This document shows, in pieces, positions 9,897 to 18,691 of a stretch of 64,000 bases of DNA (within the stretch, counting starts at the first letter, position 1; every line of letters begins with the position of its first letter). The notes under the pieces are model-generated. The model made no database searches and was not told the origin of the DNA. It worked only from the letters and a program-made list of their open reading frames with translations. Position numbers and translations under genes: made by a program. Origin of the DNA: UBA4742 sp963773335 (lineage in GTDB: Bacteria > Actinomycetota > Acidimicrobiia > Acidimicrobiales > Acidimicrobilacustridaceae); contig CAVZAT010000006.1 in NCBI GenBank assembly GCA_963773335.1, forward strand, positions 310,001-374,000, read 5' to 3'.

Positions 9897-10622
9897 GTGC
9901 GCATCGATGTCTTCACCATCTTCCCGGACATGGTCACGGGGTTCGCCGGACTCAGCCTGTTGGGTCGAGCCGGTCGGGCCGGGTTGCTCGACCTGCGGGT
10001 CCACGACCTGCGGTCGGCCACTTCGGATCCTCATCGTTCGGTCGACGACACCCCCTTCGGCGGCGGTCCCGGGATGGTGCTGATGCCCGAGCCGCTGTTC
10101 GCGGCGGTGGAGGCGGTGGATCCGCCGCGTCCCTTGCTGCTCCTCGGTCCCGGGGGGGCCCGGTTCGACCAGGCCCACGCCCGCCAGCTGGCCGGGGGTG
10201 ACGGGTTCTCACTCCTGTGTGGTCGGTATGAGGGGGTGGACGAACGCGTGCGGCGCCATCTGGTGGACGGCGAGCTGTCGGTGGGCGACTACGTGCTGGC
10301 CGGCGGCGAGGTGGCGGCCATGGCGGTGATGGAGGCCGTCGGGCGCCTGGTTCCGGGGGTGATGGGCAATGACCGGTCGGCCACCGACGAGTCCTTCTCC
10401 GACGGCCTCCTCGAATACCCGCAGTACACCAAGCCGGCCACGTTCCGGGGCTGGACCGTGCCCGAGGTGCTGCGCTCGGGCGACCACGGCCGGGTCGACC
10501 GTTGGCGGCGGGCGCAGGCCCTGCGGGCCACCCTGGCCGTGCGCCCCGACCTCATCGAGGCCCGGGGCGGACTGACCGACGAGGATCGGCACCTGCTCGA
10601 CGAGTTCGGCCCCGAGACCTGA
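9897..10622 (+). CDS. trmD: tRNA (guanine-37-N1)-methyltransferase
   Basis: A 241-residue SPOUT methyltransferase making m1G37, which prevents +1 frameshifting at the ribosome. Conserved segments: RIDVFTIFPDM at the start, FGGGPGMVLMPEPL, LLCGRYEGVDERV (SAM-knot), SVGDYVLAGGE and the PQYTKPATFRGW substrate-binding motif. GTG 9897 follows an AAGGAG site about 11 nt upstream that is created by the short tandem repeat. Operon position between rimM and rplS is canonical. Confidence 0.96.
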   Translation: MRIDVFTIFPDMVTGFAGLSLLGRAGRAGLLDLRVHDLRSATSDPHRSVDDTPFGGGPGMVLMPEPLFAAVEAVDPPRPLLLLGPGGARFDQAHARQLAGGDGFSLLCGRYEGVDERVRRHLVDGELSVGDYVLAGGEVAAMAVMEAVGRLVPGVMGNDRSATDESFSDGLLEYPQYTKPATFRGWTVPEVLRSGDHGRVDRWRRAQALRATLAVRPDLIEARGGLTDEDRHLLDEFGPET

Positions 10623-10652
10623 CGGCGCCGGGATGCATCCTCGGTCGGTGCT

Positions 10653-10681
10653 TTGCCGCTTCGGGGTCGCGCCCCTATCCT
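10653..10681 (+). promoter_or_regulatory. Predicted promoter for rplS
   Basis: TTGCCG (10653-10658), a 17-bp spacer and TATCCT (10676-10681) form a good vegetative promoter about 78 nt upstream of the rplS ATG. This gives rplS a 5' leader and an internal start in the trmD operon. Confidence 0.5.
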
Positions 10682-10758
10682 GCTGTGTCCCCCCTGAACC
10701 GCCAGTAGCTGGCTGACACGTGCCCTCGGGTCGTCGGCCCCGCCGGAAAGTGCGCACC

Positions 10759-11103
10759 ATGAACCCCACCGACATCGTCGACCAGCAGAGCCTGCGCGAT
10801 GACATCCCCGACTTCGCCCCGGGCGACACGCTGAAGGTGCACGTCCGGGTGGTGGAGGGATCGCGCGAGCGGGTCCAGGTGTTCCAGGGCGCGGTCATCC
10901 GCCGTCAGGGCGACGGCATCCGCGAGACCTTCACCGTGCGCAAGGTCAGCTTCGGGGTGGGCGTCGAGCGCACCTTCCCCGTCCACTCGCCGATCGTGGC
11001 CAAGATCGAGGTCGTCACCCGTGGCGACGTCCGCCGGGCCAAGCTGTACTACCTGCGCGATCGCGTGGGCAAGGCAGCCAAGATCAAAGAGAAGCGCGAC
11101 TGA
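10759..11103 (+). CDS. rplS: 50S ribosomal protein L19
   Basis: A 114-residue L19 with conserved FAPGDTLKVHVRVVEG, RVQVFQGAVIRRQG and RRAKLYYLRDRVGKAAKIKEKR. ATG 10759 was preferred to an upstream GTG at 10720, whose extra 13 residues are Arg/Pro-rich and not family-like. In most actinobacteria lepB and rnhB follow; here yraN is the next gene. Confidence 0.96.
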   Translation: MNPTDIVDQQSLRDDIPDFAPGDTLKVHVRVVEGSRERVQVFQGAVIRRQGDGIRETFTVRKVSFGVGVERTFPVHSPIVAKIEVVTRGDVRRAKLYYLRDRVGKAAKIKEKRD

Positions 11104-11168
11104 TCGATCCAGCGTCGGTCGGGGCCGCCTCCCGATCGGCAGGCGGCATCCGTCGTGACGAGGTCACC

Positions 11169-11513
11169 ATGACCGCTCGACGCCAAGCCCTCGGGGCCCG
11201 CGGCGAAGCGCAGGCTGCCCGCTGGTACACCGACCATGGCTATGAGGTGATGGCGCGCAACTGGCGATGTCGCGACGGCGAGATCGACCTGATCGTCCGC
11301 CGTCAGCGCACCATCGTGTTCTGCGAGGTCAAGACCCGCACCTCCGACGCGTTCGGACTGCCGGCCGAGGCCGTGACCCGGGCCAAGCGCGAGCGGTTGC
11401 GCCATCTGGCAGCCAGATGGCTCGACGAGAGCCCGGTCCGGCCGGTCGGCATCCGCTTCGACGTGGCTGCCATCCTCGACGGTCACCTCGAGATCATCGA
11501 AGGCTGCTTCTAG
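11169..11513 (+). CDS. yraN: YraN/UPF0102 nuclease-like protein
   Basis: A 114-residue member of the YraN family with the endonuclease-fold core: LGARGEAQAARWY, GYEVMARNWRCRDGEIDLIV and VFCEVKTRT, matching the D-(x)n-ExK pattern of Holliday-junction-resolvase-like nucleases. The biochemical role is still uncertain; family members often sit between rplS/rnhB and yifB/dprA, as here. ATG 11169 follows a GACGAGGT segment. The gene faces the phosphatase gene convergently across 57 nt. Confidence 0.9.
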   Translation: MTARRQALGARGEAQAARWYTDHGYEVMARNWRCRDGEIDLIVRRQRTIVFCEVKTRTSDAFGLPAEAVTRAKRERLRHLAARWLDESPVRPVGIRFDVAAILDGHLEIIEGCF

Positions 11514-11570
11514 TCTTCTGGCCCTTCGGTCGGCAGGCCTCCCTGGCGGGCTGCGTCCTTCCGAGCGTCT

Positions 11571-12257
11571 CTACACGGTGTGGAGGTGAGCCGGCAGGTG
11601 GGCCACGTTGCCGAAGGGATGAAGGCTGAAGGCGTGGCCGTGGCTGATGGCAAGTGGGGTGAGCAGGCTGATGGAGGCGTGGCTGGTCACGAAGCGCAGC
11701 CACTCCCAGGGAACCGGCGGGATGCCCAGCAGGTAGGCGATGAGCGTGGCGTTGGTGCCTCCGTGAGCCACCACAGCCACCCGGCGCTCGACCTGGGGGA
11801 GCTGCCAGAGTGCAGGCGTCTCCGAGAGCCGCGCCGCGCCGATCGACTCCAGCGCGCCGGCCACGCCAGTCGTGACCCGCTGGTGGAAGTGGCGGAAGGT
11901 CTCGCCCCCCGGCAGGCCCTCCCACAGGTCCTCGAGCGGTCGGGCCCAGCCCTCGGTGAAGGCGCGGGCCACGGCCTCGGTGGGCGTGCCCTCCCAACGG
12001 GGGGCGCCGATCTCGGCCAGCCAGTCCAGGGTGGTGGGTTCGATCCCGGTGCGGGCGGCCAGCGGCGCCGCCGTCTGCTGGGCCCGGACCAGGGGCGACA
12101 CCCAGATCTCGTCGAGGGCCAGGTCGGGATGGTCGACCAAGTGGTCGGCCACGGCCTCGGCCTGGCTTCGACCCCGTCCGGTCAACGGCGGGTTGTCCAC
12201 GCTCAGGCCGTCCCGTTCCCATTCGGGTTCGCCGTGGCGGATCAGCACGACCTCCAT
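11571..12257 (-). CDS. Histidine phosphatase family protein
   Basis: A 228-residue phosphoglycerate-mutase-like phosphatase. The catalytic RHGE motif is at residues 7-10 (VVLIRHGEPEW), with PLTGRGRSQAEAVA, the second Arg in SPLVRAQQTA and the second His in VVAHGGTNATL. Substrate is unknown; such enzymes act on small phosphorylated metabolites or proteins. It is the only sizeable minus-strand gene between 2 kb and the end of the window, convergent with yraN. Confidence 0.85.
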   Translation of the reverse strand: MEVVLIRHGEPEWERDGLSVDNPPLTGRGRSQAEAVADHLVDHPDLALDEIWVSPLVRAQQTAAPLAARTGIEPTTLDWLAEIGAPRWEGTPTEAVARAFTEGWARPLEDLWEGLPGGETFRHFHQRVTTGVAGALESIGAARLSETPALWQLPQVERRVAVVAHGGTNATLIAYLLGIPPVPWEWLRFVTSHASISLLTPLAISHGHAFSLHPFGNVAHLPAHLHTV

Positions 12258-12305
12258 CCGGTTGAGCCTACGGCGCCCCCCGGCGGGCCCGGGTGCCCGC
12301 GACGG

Positions 12306-12416
12306 TCAGCCGACCGCCGCCCACGCCACGAGCCCGACGCAGATGACCAGCGCGGCGACCACGAGCAGGTAGTCGAGCGGCGAACGGCGATGCTGACGGT
12401 GCGGATTGAAACCCAC
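12306..12416 (-). CDS. Possible 36-residue single-pass membrane protein
   Basis: A short frame from GTG 12416 encodes a basic N-terminus (GFNPHRQHRRSPLDY), one hydrophobic helix (LLVVAALVICVGLVAWAA) and then stops. The positive-then-hydrophobic layout is typical of small bitopic proteins. No strong ribosome-binding site is seen. It would be transcribed ahead of the phosphatase gene. Real but unrecognised, or a chance ORF; evidence is composition only. Confidence 0.4.
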   Translation of the reverse strand: MGFNPHRQHRRSPLDYLLVVAALVICVGLVAWAAVG

Positions 12417-12502
12417 GGGACCAGTATCGCCGAGGCCGCGAGGCCGGATGTCACCGTGCCCCGTCCGTTTGGCCGGTCGATCGAGGGTCGCGGTCTCTTG
12501 AT

Positions 12503-12508
12503 TATGCT
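12503..12508 (+). promoter_or_regulatory. -10 box (TATGCT) 6 nt before ATG 12515
   Basis: TATGCT is followed after 6 nt by ATG 12515, the same leaderless spacing seen at other starts here. This supports 12515, not 12577, as the initiation point of the membrane protein gene. Confidence 0.45.
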
Positions 12509-12514
12509 CCGACG

Positions 12515-13992
12515 ATGGTCGAGGGCGAGCTGAGCGTGCCCGAGCCGTCCCCCCGGACCTGTCGCCGCCTCCCCGGGTGTCCGCAGCCGCGGGCGGTCTC
12601 GACCTCGATCAGATCGCCTCGGGAACCGCGGTGGCGCCGCGGACGTCCGATGGCCACTCGATCCCGGCTCGTGCACCCCGGACCGGGCGAGCCGTGCGGC
12701 CGATGATCATCGGCGGGGCGCTGCTGGTGGCCGCCGTCGTGTTGCCGCTGCTGCGGCAGCAGGGCACCCCGAGTTGGCAGACGGTGTGGGCCGAGGACGG
12801 ATCCGTCTATGCCCAGCAGGCGATTCGCAGTGGCCCCTTGGCCGTGCTGTTCCGGGGCTACGCCGGGTATCTGCAGTTGCCGCCCCGGTTGCTCATCATC
12901 CCGGCCTCGTGGATGTCGATCCGTGACCTGGCCTGGTACTGCGCCATCGTCTCGGTGGTGGTCTCGGCCCTGCTGGCCTGGTTCGTCTACCGGATGAGCG
13001 AGCCATGGATCGCGTCGCCGACGGTGCGGATCGTCCTGGCTTCCTTCGTCGTGGTTGCCCCCAGCCTCGGCCCCGAGAACACCGCATGCATCGTGAACAC
13101 GATCTGGGTGTTCGCCGCGGTCGCACCCTGGGCCCTCGTCTCGCGACGCGAGGGTGGTCGGGATACGGGCCTGCGGGCCGGCGTGGCGTTCCTGGCTGCG
13201 ACCTCGACGCCACTGTGCGTCGTGTACCTCCCGCTGGCGTTCGGTTGGCTGCTCATTCGCCGTACCCGCTCGGCGCTGGTGGTGACCGGTGTCTTCTGCG
13301 TCGGGCTGCTGGTTCAGGCGGCCGTCGTCTGGTCCACGACCGACACCGGCCATCCGTTCGTGATTCGCAACCTGGCCACCCTGCGTGATGCGGTGGGCGT
13401 GCGGGTGTTCGGCGTCTTCCTGGTCGGACCCAGATGGGTGGCGAGGCTCTGGGCCGCGAACTGGTGGCTCACCGCCATCGGGTGCACGGTGATCGTGGTC
13501 GGGCTGGCCTGCCTCCTGTGGCCGAAGTCGGGTCGCTGGTCCCAGTCCCTGGCGCCGGTGCTGGGCATCCTCGCCGTAGCGATGTTCGTGGTCCCGGTCT
13601 GGGGTCGCGGAACATTCGCACTGGGCCTGATCCAGGGCGGGGTCGACGCCCAGGCGTCGAGTCGCTTCGACGTGATACCGGTGATCCTGCTCGGGTCTGC
13701 GTTCGCGCTCCTGGTCGCGCCCCGGAGTGCCGCGGCGCCGACCCGAATCCGACGGATCGCGCTGAGGGTGTTCGTGGCTCAGGTGGCGCTGCTCGCGATC
13801 GTGAACTTCTCGCTGCACACCACCCGGTCGTTCGAGTCGCGATGGTCGGCCAAGGTCGCCCTCGTCTACCAACACCACTGTGTCGGGGCGTCTCCGGACA
13901 AGGTGGTGACCATCCCGAACATCTTGCCGAGTAAGCGGTTTCCCGATGGGTTCTTCCCGGTGATCCTCCCGTGCCGGAGCCTCGCAACCTGA
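12515..13992 (+). CDS. Polytopic membrane protein of unknown function (probable frameshift near N-terminus)
   Basis: From GTG 12577 the open frame gives 471 residues with about 9-11 transmembrane helices. The ATG at 12515 behind a good -10 box is in another frame; a one-base loss around 12560-12580 would join them. After the first helix lies WAEDGSVYAQQA, then LFRGYAGYLQLPPRLL, an arrangement (acidic EDG in the first outer loop, then an aromatic GY segment) reminiscent of GT-C-type glycosyltransferases that use polyprenyl-linked sugars. I do not recognise the family with certainty. A large C-terminal loop follows the last helix (about residue 415 onward). It stands alone between the phosphatase and yifB. 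Confidence 0.6.
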
Positions 13993-14108
13993 CGCGTCCG
14001 GGTGCGCTCGACCCCTTTCCATGTGTGGAGCGGACCGCTAGGGTCGACTTCGCGCTTCGAGAGCCGGCGGACGGCCTCCTCTGAGGATCCACTTTGAGGA
14101 GCGCTGGC

Positions 14109-15625
14109 ATGCTCGCCACCATCGCCTCGGCCACCCTGATGGGGGTGGCCGGCCGGGCCGTCACCGTCGAGGTGCACGTCTCCAACGGGCTGCCCGGCTT
14201 CACCATCGTGGGCTTGCCCGATGCCTCGTGTCGCGAGGCTCGCGACCGGGTGCGGGCCGCGCTGCTCTCGAGCGGTCTGAAGTGGCCCAACCAGCGGGTC
14301 ACGGTCAACCTGGCCCCGACTGGCGTCCGCAAGTCGGGGGCGGGCCTCGATCTGGCCATGGCGATGGCCGTGCTGGTGGCCGACGAGCAGGTGGCCCCCG
14401 ACGCCGTGGTCGGGGCGGCCTACCTGGGCGAGCTCGGGCTCGACGGCAGCATCCGGGCCGTGCCCGGCGCGCTGCCCCTGGTCGACGCCCTCGACGTCGA
14501 GACGGTGGTGGTGGCGCCCGGCTCGGCGGTGGAGGCACAGCTCGTGGGCCGCCACGTGGTGCGGGCCGCTGCCTCCCTCATCCAGCTGCTCGCCTGCCTG
14601 GTGGGCGACGAGCCCTGGCCGACGCTGCCTTCGGCCCAGGAGCTGCCCCCGATGTCCGATCCGCCCGACCTGGCTGACGTGCGTGGCCAACCACACGCCC
14701 GGCGGGCTCTGGAGGTCGCCGCGGCCGGTGGTCACCACCTGCTCATGACCGGGCCGCCGGGCTCGGGCAAGACGATGCTGGCCCAGCGCCTGGTCGGTCT
14801 GTTGCCCGACCTCGATCTGTCCGATGCCCTGGAGGCGACCCGGGTCCACTCGGCCGCCGGGGTGGCTCTCCCCCCGGGCGGGCTGGTCCGTCGCCCCCGT
14901 TCCGCGCCCCGCACCACGGCGCCTCATCGGTGGCGCTGGTCGGCGGCGGCGGTAGCCGCCTGCGCCCCGGCGAGATCTCCATCGCCAGTGGTGGCGTCCT
15001 GTTCCTCGACGAGCTGGGGGAGTTCCACGCCGACGTCATCGACGCGCTGCGCCAGCCCCTCGAAGAAGGGGTGGTGCGCGTGGCCCGCGCCCACGCTCGG
15101 GTGACGATGCCGGCCCGGTTCCTGCTGGTGGGGGCGATGAATCCGTGCCCGTGCGGCGGGGGAGAGATGCCAGGCGGCTGCCGGTGCAGCGACGCGTCGA
15201 TGGCCCGCTATGCCCGACGACTCTCGGGCCCGCTGCTCGACCGCTTCGACCTGCGCATCCCGGTCCATCTCCCCGACCCAGCTGCGGTGGTGGGCGGCAT
15301 CCCTGGAGAGTCGACCGCGGTGGTGGCCGAGCGGGTATCCCGGGCCCGACGCCGCGCCCGGGAACGAGGTGTGCGGGCCAACGCCGAGCTGGGCGCCGCC
15401 GCCCTCGATGCCATGGCGCCGCTGTCGCCTGCCGCGGCGGAGCTGCTCGAGCGCCTCCTGGCCGAACGACGGCTCAGCGCCCGGGGGCTCCAGCGGTTGC
15501 GCCGCGTGGCGCTGACGCTGGCCGATCTGGCCGGGCAGGCGCCTCCACTCAGCTTCGACCACCTGGCCTCGGCCAACGCGCTGCGCACCGAGCCAGTGGG
15601 CGTCTCGGGTCGTCTGGTCCGATGA
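14109..15625 (+). CDS. YifB/ComM-like Mg-chelatase-family ATPase (one frameshift)
   Basis: About 505 residues after correction. The N-terminal domain has the family start MLATIASATLMGVAGRAVTV and VHVSNGLPGFTIVGLPDA. The AAA+ module has Walker A TGPPGSGKTML and Walker B GGVLFLDELGEF, followed by the LVGAMNPCPCGG zinc-like loop and a C-terminal lid. The frame breaks in a run of five C at about 14894-14900; restoring a sixth C joins GLVRRP to PFRAPHHGASSVALVGGG. ATG 14109 has a GAGGAG site. ComM helicases promote branch migration during natural transformation; its stop overlaps dprA (ATGA), which fits. Confidence 0.9.
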
Positions 15626-16768
15626 CCGATACCGATTCGCAGCTGCCGCCTGAGGCCTGGGCCACCGCCTTGTCCTCGCTGGAGGGCATGGGGCCACGTC
15701 GCCTGGCCGCCCTGCTCGCCCACCATCGTGAGCCCCGGCTGGCGTGGGCCGCGGTGGCGGGCGGAGCCCTGCATCGGGTCCCCGAGCTGGCTGGCCCGCT
15801 GGGGCCCGCACGCGTCTCAAGTGGTGGCGAGCTGGCGTGAGGAAGCCGACCGCCTCGACCCCGCCCGGTTCTGGGCGGCCCACACCGAAGCCGGCGTCGG
15901 AGTGCTCCTGGCCGGCCATGGCGGGTTCCCGTCGGTTTTCGCGGACGATCCGGCGCCCCCGATCGTCCTGTTCCACCGGGGCGATCCTGACGTCGCGGTG
16001 GGCGCCCGGGTGGCCATCGTGGGCACCCGTGACTGCACCCGCTATGGCTATGACGTCGCCTTCGAGCTCGGTCGCGATTTGTCGGCGGTCGGGGTCTCGA
16101 TCGTGTCGGGGCTGGCCCTGGGCGTCGATGGCGCGGCCCACGCCGGCGCCCTCGACGCCCGCGCCGCCCCGCCGGTTGCGGTGGTCGGCAGCGGGCTCGA
16201 CGTGGTCTATCCGCGTCGCCACACCGGCCTGTGGCGCGAGGTGGCCCGACGTGGGGTCATCTGGTCGGAGTACCCGCTCGGCGCCGCCGCCCAGGCCTGG
16301 CACTTCCCCGCCCGCAACCGCCTGATCGCGGCGCTGGCCGACGTGGTGGTGGTGGTCGAGTCACACCGCTCGGGTGGGGCCCTGCTGACCGTGGAGGAGG
16401 CGATGCTGCGGAGTCGGCCGGTGATGGCCGTGCCCGGCCCGGTGCGCAGCCCGGCGTCGGAGGGGTGCAACCAGCTGCTGGCCGATTCGCCTGCCGCGGT
16501 GGTCACCGACGCCACCGACGTGCTGGTGGCGCTCAACCTCGAGCCGGGGTCACGACGCAGCTCGGTCGAGCGCCGGCCGGCTCCGTCGGCCCCCGATGCT
16601 GAGCTGCTCGAGGCCCTGGGTTGGCAGCCGGCCACCCTCGACCAGTTGGTGGCGCGCACCAGCCGGCCGCTGGCCGAGGTGTCGGGCGGGCTCATGCGAC
16701 TCGAGCTCGACGGCTGGGTGGCGCCGCGGGGCGGTTGGTACGAGCGGATGGCGAAGTCCGGTGCATGA
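15622..16768 (+). CDS. dprA: DNA-processing protein DprA (one frameshift)
   Basis: DprA loads RecA on incoming single-stranded DNA. ATG 15622 overlaps the yifB stop. The N-terminal helical part (ALSSLEGMGPRRLAALLA) is in one frame; after an extra base at about 15785-15830 the Rossmann-like domain continues with VAIVGTRDCTRYGYDVA, SGLALGVDGAAHAGAL, VVGSGLDVVYPRRH, SEYPLGAAAQAWHFPARNR and VVESHRSGGALLTVEEA. A C-terminal winged-helix (DLM-like) domain follows (ALGWQPATLDQLVART). Reconstructed length is about 380 residues, normal for the family. Confidence 0.9.
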
Positions 16769-16847
16769 GCCGCGCCAGGCCAACGCTCGGCTGTGGCGGG
16801 CACGGGTGCCCGCGGCGATGGGACCACGCGGTCGACCCGAGGCCCGG

Positions 16848-16853
16848 TACCGT
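16848..16853 (+). promoter_or_regulatory. -10 box (TACCGT) upstream of xerC
   Basis: TACCGT is 8 nt upstream of the ATG at 16862 with no ribosome-binding site between them, consistent with leaderless transcription. Confidence 0.45.
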
Positions 16854-16861
16854 GTCCGACC

Positions 16862-17752
16862 ATGGCGAACGACCCGTGGTGCCGCCACGAGTTCGAGGCT
16901 TCGCTGCACGGGTCCGCCCCCAACACCGTGCAGGCGTACCGTCGCGATCTGGCCGGCTTCGTGGAATGGGCCCAGCGACTGGGTGTGGCCGACCCCTCGG
17001 GCGTCGACCGCAAGGTGCTACGTCGCTACGTGTCCTATCTGGCCACCCGCGGCTACGCCCGACGCACCGTGGCCCGCAAGGCGGCCGCCCTGCGCCGCTA
17101 CTTCGGCTGGTTGCGCCGGGTCGGGTCGGTCCCGGTCGACCCCTCGGTCGGGTTGTCAGCGCCGTCGGGATCGGGCCGGCTGCCACCGCGTGCTGCGTGA
17201 CGAGGAGCTGGCCCAGTTGCTGGACGACCCTCCGCCCCGGTCGACGCTGACCCGCCGGCCATCCGCCTACGAGACGACGCCGTGCTCGAGATCCTCTACG
17301 GCTCGGGGCTACGCGTCGGTGAGCTGTGCGGCCTGCGCCCCGAGGACGTGGTGGCCGACACCCAACAGATCCGGGTCTGGGGCAAGGGCTCCAAGCAGCG
17401 CCAGGTCCCCCTCAGCGACCCAGCGGCGCAGGCGCTGGAGGCCTGGGTGCGCCACGGCCGTGACGGCCTGGTCACCGACCAGACTCCGGCGGACGCGGTA
17501 TTCCTCAACCGACGCGGTCGGCGCCTCACCCCTCGTGACGTGCGGCGCATCATCGACCGTCGCTCGGCCTCGCCCACCCATCCACACGCCCTGCGTCACA
17601 CCTACGCCACCCACCTGCTCGACGGCGGTGCCGACCTGCGCGCGGTGCAGGAGTTGCTCGGCCACAGCGACCTGGCCACGACACAGCACTACACTCACGT
17701 GTCCCGGGAGCGGCTGCGCAGCGTTCTGCACGCTACCCATCCCAGAGCCTAG
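16862..17752 (+). CDS. xerC: Tyrosine recombinase XerC (two compensating frameshifts)
   Basis: Site-specific recombinase resolving chromosome dimers at dif. The N-terminal SAM-like core-binding domain (NTVQAYRRDLAGFVEWA, VLRRYVSYLATRGYA) is intact. The catalytic domain has all expected residues: Arg in YGSGLRVGELCGLR, Lys in GKGSKQRQVPL, HxxR in HALRHTYATHLLDGG, His in LLGHSDLATTQHYTHV and the Tyr nucleophile in HYTHV. An insertion near 17180 and a deletion near 17250 shift the segment VLRDEELAQLLDD out of frame and introduce a stop at 17198. The flanks share one frame, so the two errors compensate. XerC rather than XerD is inferred from position before whiG/rpsB. Confidence 0.88.
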
Positions 17753-17762
17753 GAAGACCCCG

Positions 17763-18545
17763 TTGGACGACGACGCCGCTGAGCACACCGAACGTCTGTG
17801 GTCGGACTACAAGACCTCTGCCGACCCCGCCGTTCGCGAGCAGCTCATCCTGCAGTACTCGCCGTTGGTGAAGTACGTCGCGGGTCGCGTCGCCGTCGGG
17901 CTTCCCCAGAACGTCGAGCAGAGCGACCTGGTCAGCTACGGGATCTTCGGGCTCATCGACGCCATCGAGAAGTTCGACCCGGCGCGCGGGTACAAGTTCG
18001 AGACCTACGCCATCGCCCGGATCAAAGGCGCCATCCTCGACGAGCTGCGCTCCATCGACTGGGTGCCCCGCTCGGTGCGGGCCAAGGCCCGCTCCCTGGA
18101 GTCGGCTTACGCCAAGCTCGAGGCGCAACTGCACCGAACGCCCACCGACGACGAGTTGGCGGCGGAGCTGGACGTGACCGATGAGCAGCTGCAGGCCACG
18201 TTGGGCCAGATCTCCTTCGTCGGCCTGGTGGCTCTCGACGAGATGCTCTCGGTGGGCGGTGACCGGGGCGAGTCCCTCACGCTGGGCGACACGATCGCCG
18301 ACTCCGGCGAGGGTCCGGTGGCGGCCTACGAGGTCGAGGAGATGCGCCACATCCTGGCCGCGGCCATCGGCCGCATGCCCGAGCGCGAGAAGATCGTCCT
18401 CACCCTCTACTACTACGAGGGGCTCACCCTGGCCGAGATCGGCCAGGTGCTGGGGGTGACCGAGAGCCGGGTCTGCCAGATCCACACCAAGGCCGTGCTC
18501 CAGCTGCGGTCCCGGATCCTGGCCGCCGAGCGCGAGCCGGCTTAA
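17763..18545 (+). CDS. WhiG/FliA-type RNA polymerase sigma factor
   Basis: A 260-residue sigma factor with regions 2 (LVSYGIFGLIDAIEKFDPARGYKFETYAIARIKG in two parts), 3 and 4 (LAEIGQVLGVTESRVCQI). This domain layout and the DWVPRSVRAKARSLE segment are those of WhiG/FliA. No flagellar genes are present here, so a developmental or alternative regulatory role as for Streptomyces WhiG is more likely. TTG 17763 is the best start: it follows AGGAAG by 6 nt, just behind the xerC stop. The same xerC-whiG-rpsB order is seen in several actinobacteria. Confidence 0.88.
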   Translation: MDDDAAEHTERLWSDYKTSADPAVREQLILQYSPLVKYVAGRVAVGLPQNVEQSDLVSYGIFGLIDAIEKFDPARGYKFETYAIARIKGAILDELRSIDWVPRSVRAKARSLESAYAKLEAQLHRTPTDDELAAELDVTDEQLQATLGQISFVGLVALDEMLSVGGDRGESLTLGDTIADSGEGPVAAYEVEEMRHILAAAIGRMPEREKIVLTLYYYEGLTLAEIGQVLGVTESRVCQIHTKAVLQLRSRILAAEREPA

Positions 18546-18557
18546 CGCTCCGCCCGC

Positions 18558-18582
18558 CGGCGGCCGGGTCGGTCGGCCGCCG
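18558..18582 (+). terminator. GC-rich hairpin after the sigma factor gene
   Basis: A 9-bp perfect inverted repeat (cggcggccg / cggccgccg, 7-nt loop) starts 12 nt past the stop. There is no U-tract, so it is a weak candidate for an actinobacterial-type terminator. Confidence 0.4.
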
Positions 18583-18691
18583 TCGCAGCACCTGACCCCC
18601 ACTTGCCTCGAATCGGCCCGAGCCCGACCCCGCCCTGATCGGCGGACCGCCACCTTCCCCTGGTCATCCTTCGTGGAACAGGGGAGCTCCC

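Noticed and set aside
11517..11545. Similarity between the gap after yraN (11517-11545) and the gap after cdsA (25511-25536), both containing cttcggtcggc..gcctcc
   Set aside because: Only two loose copies with several mismatches; not enough to call a repeat family.
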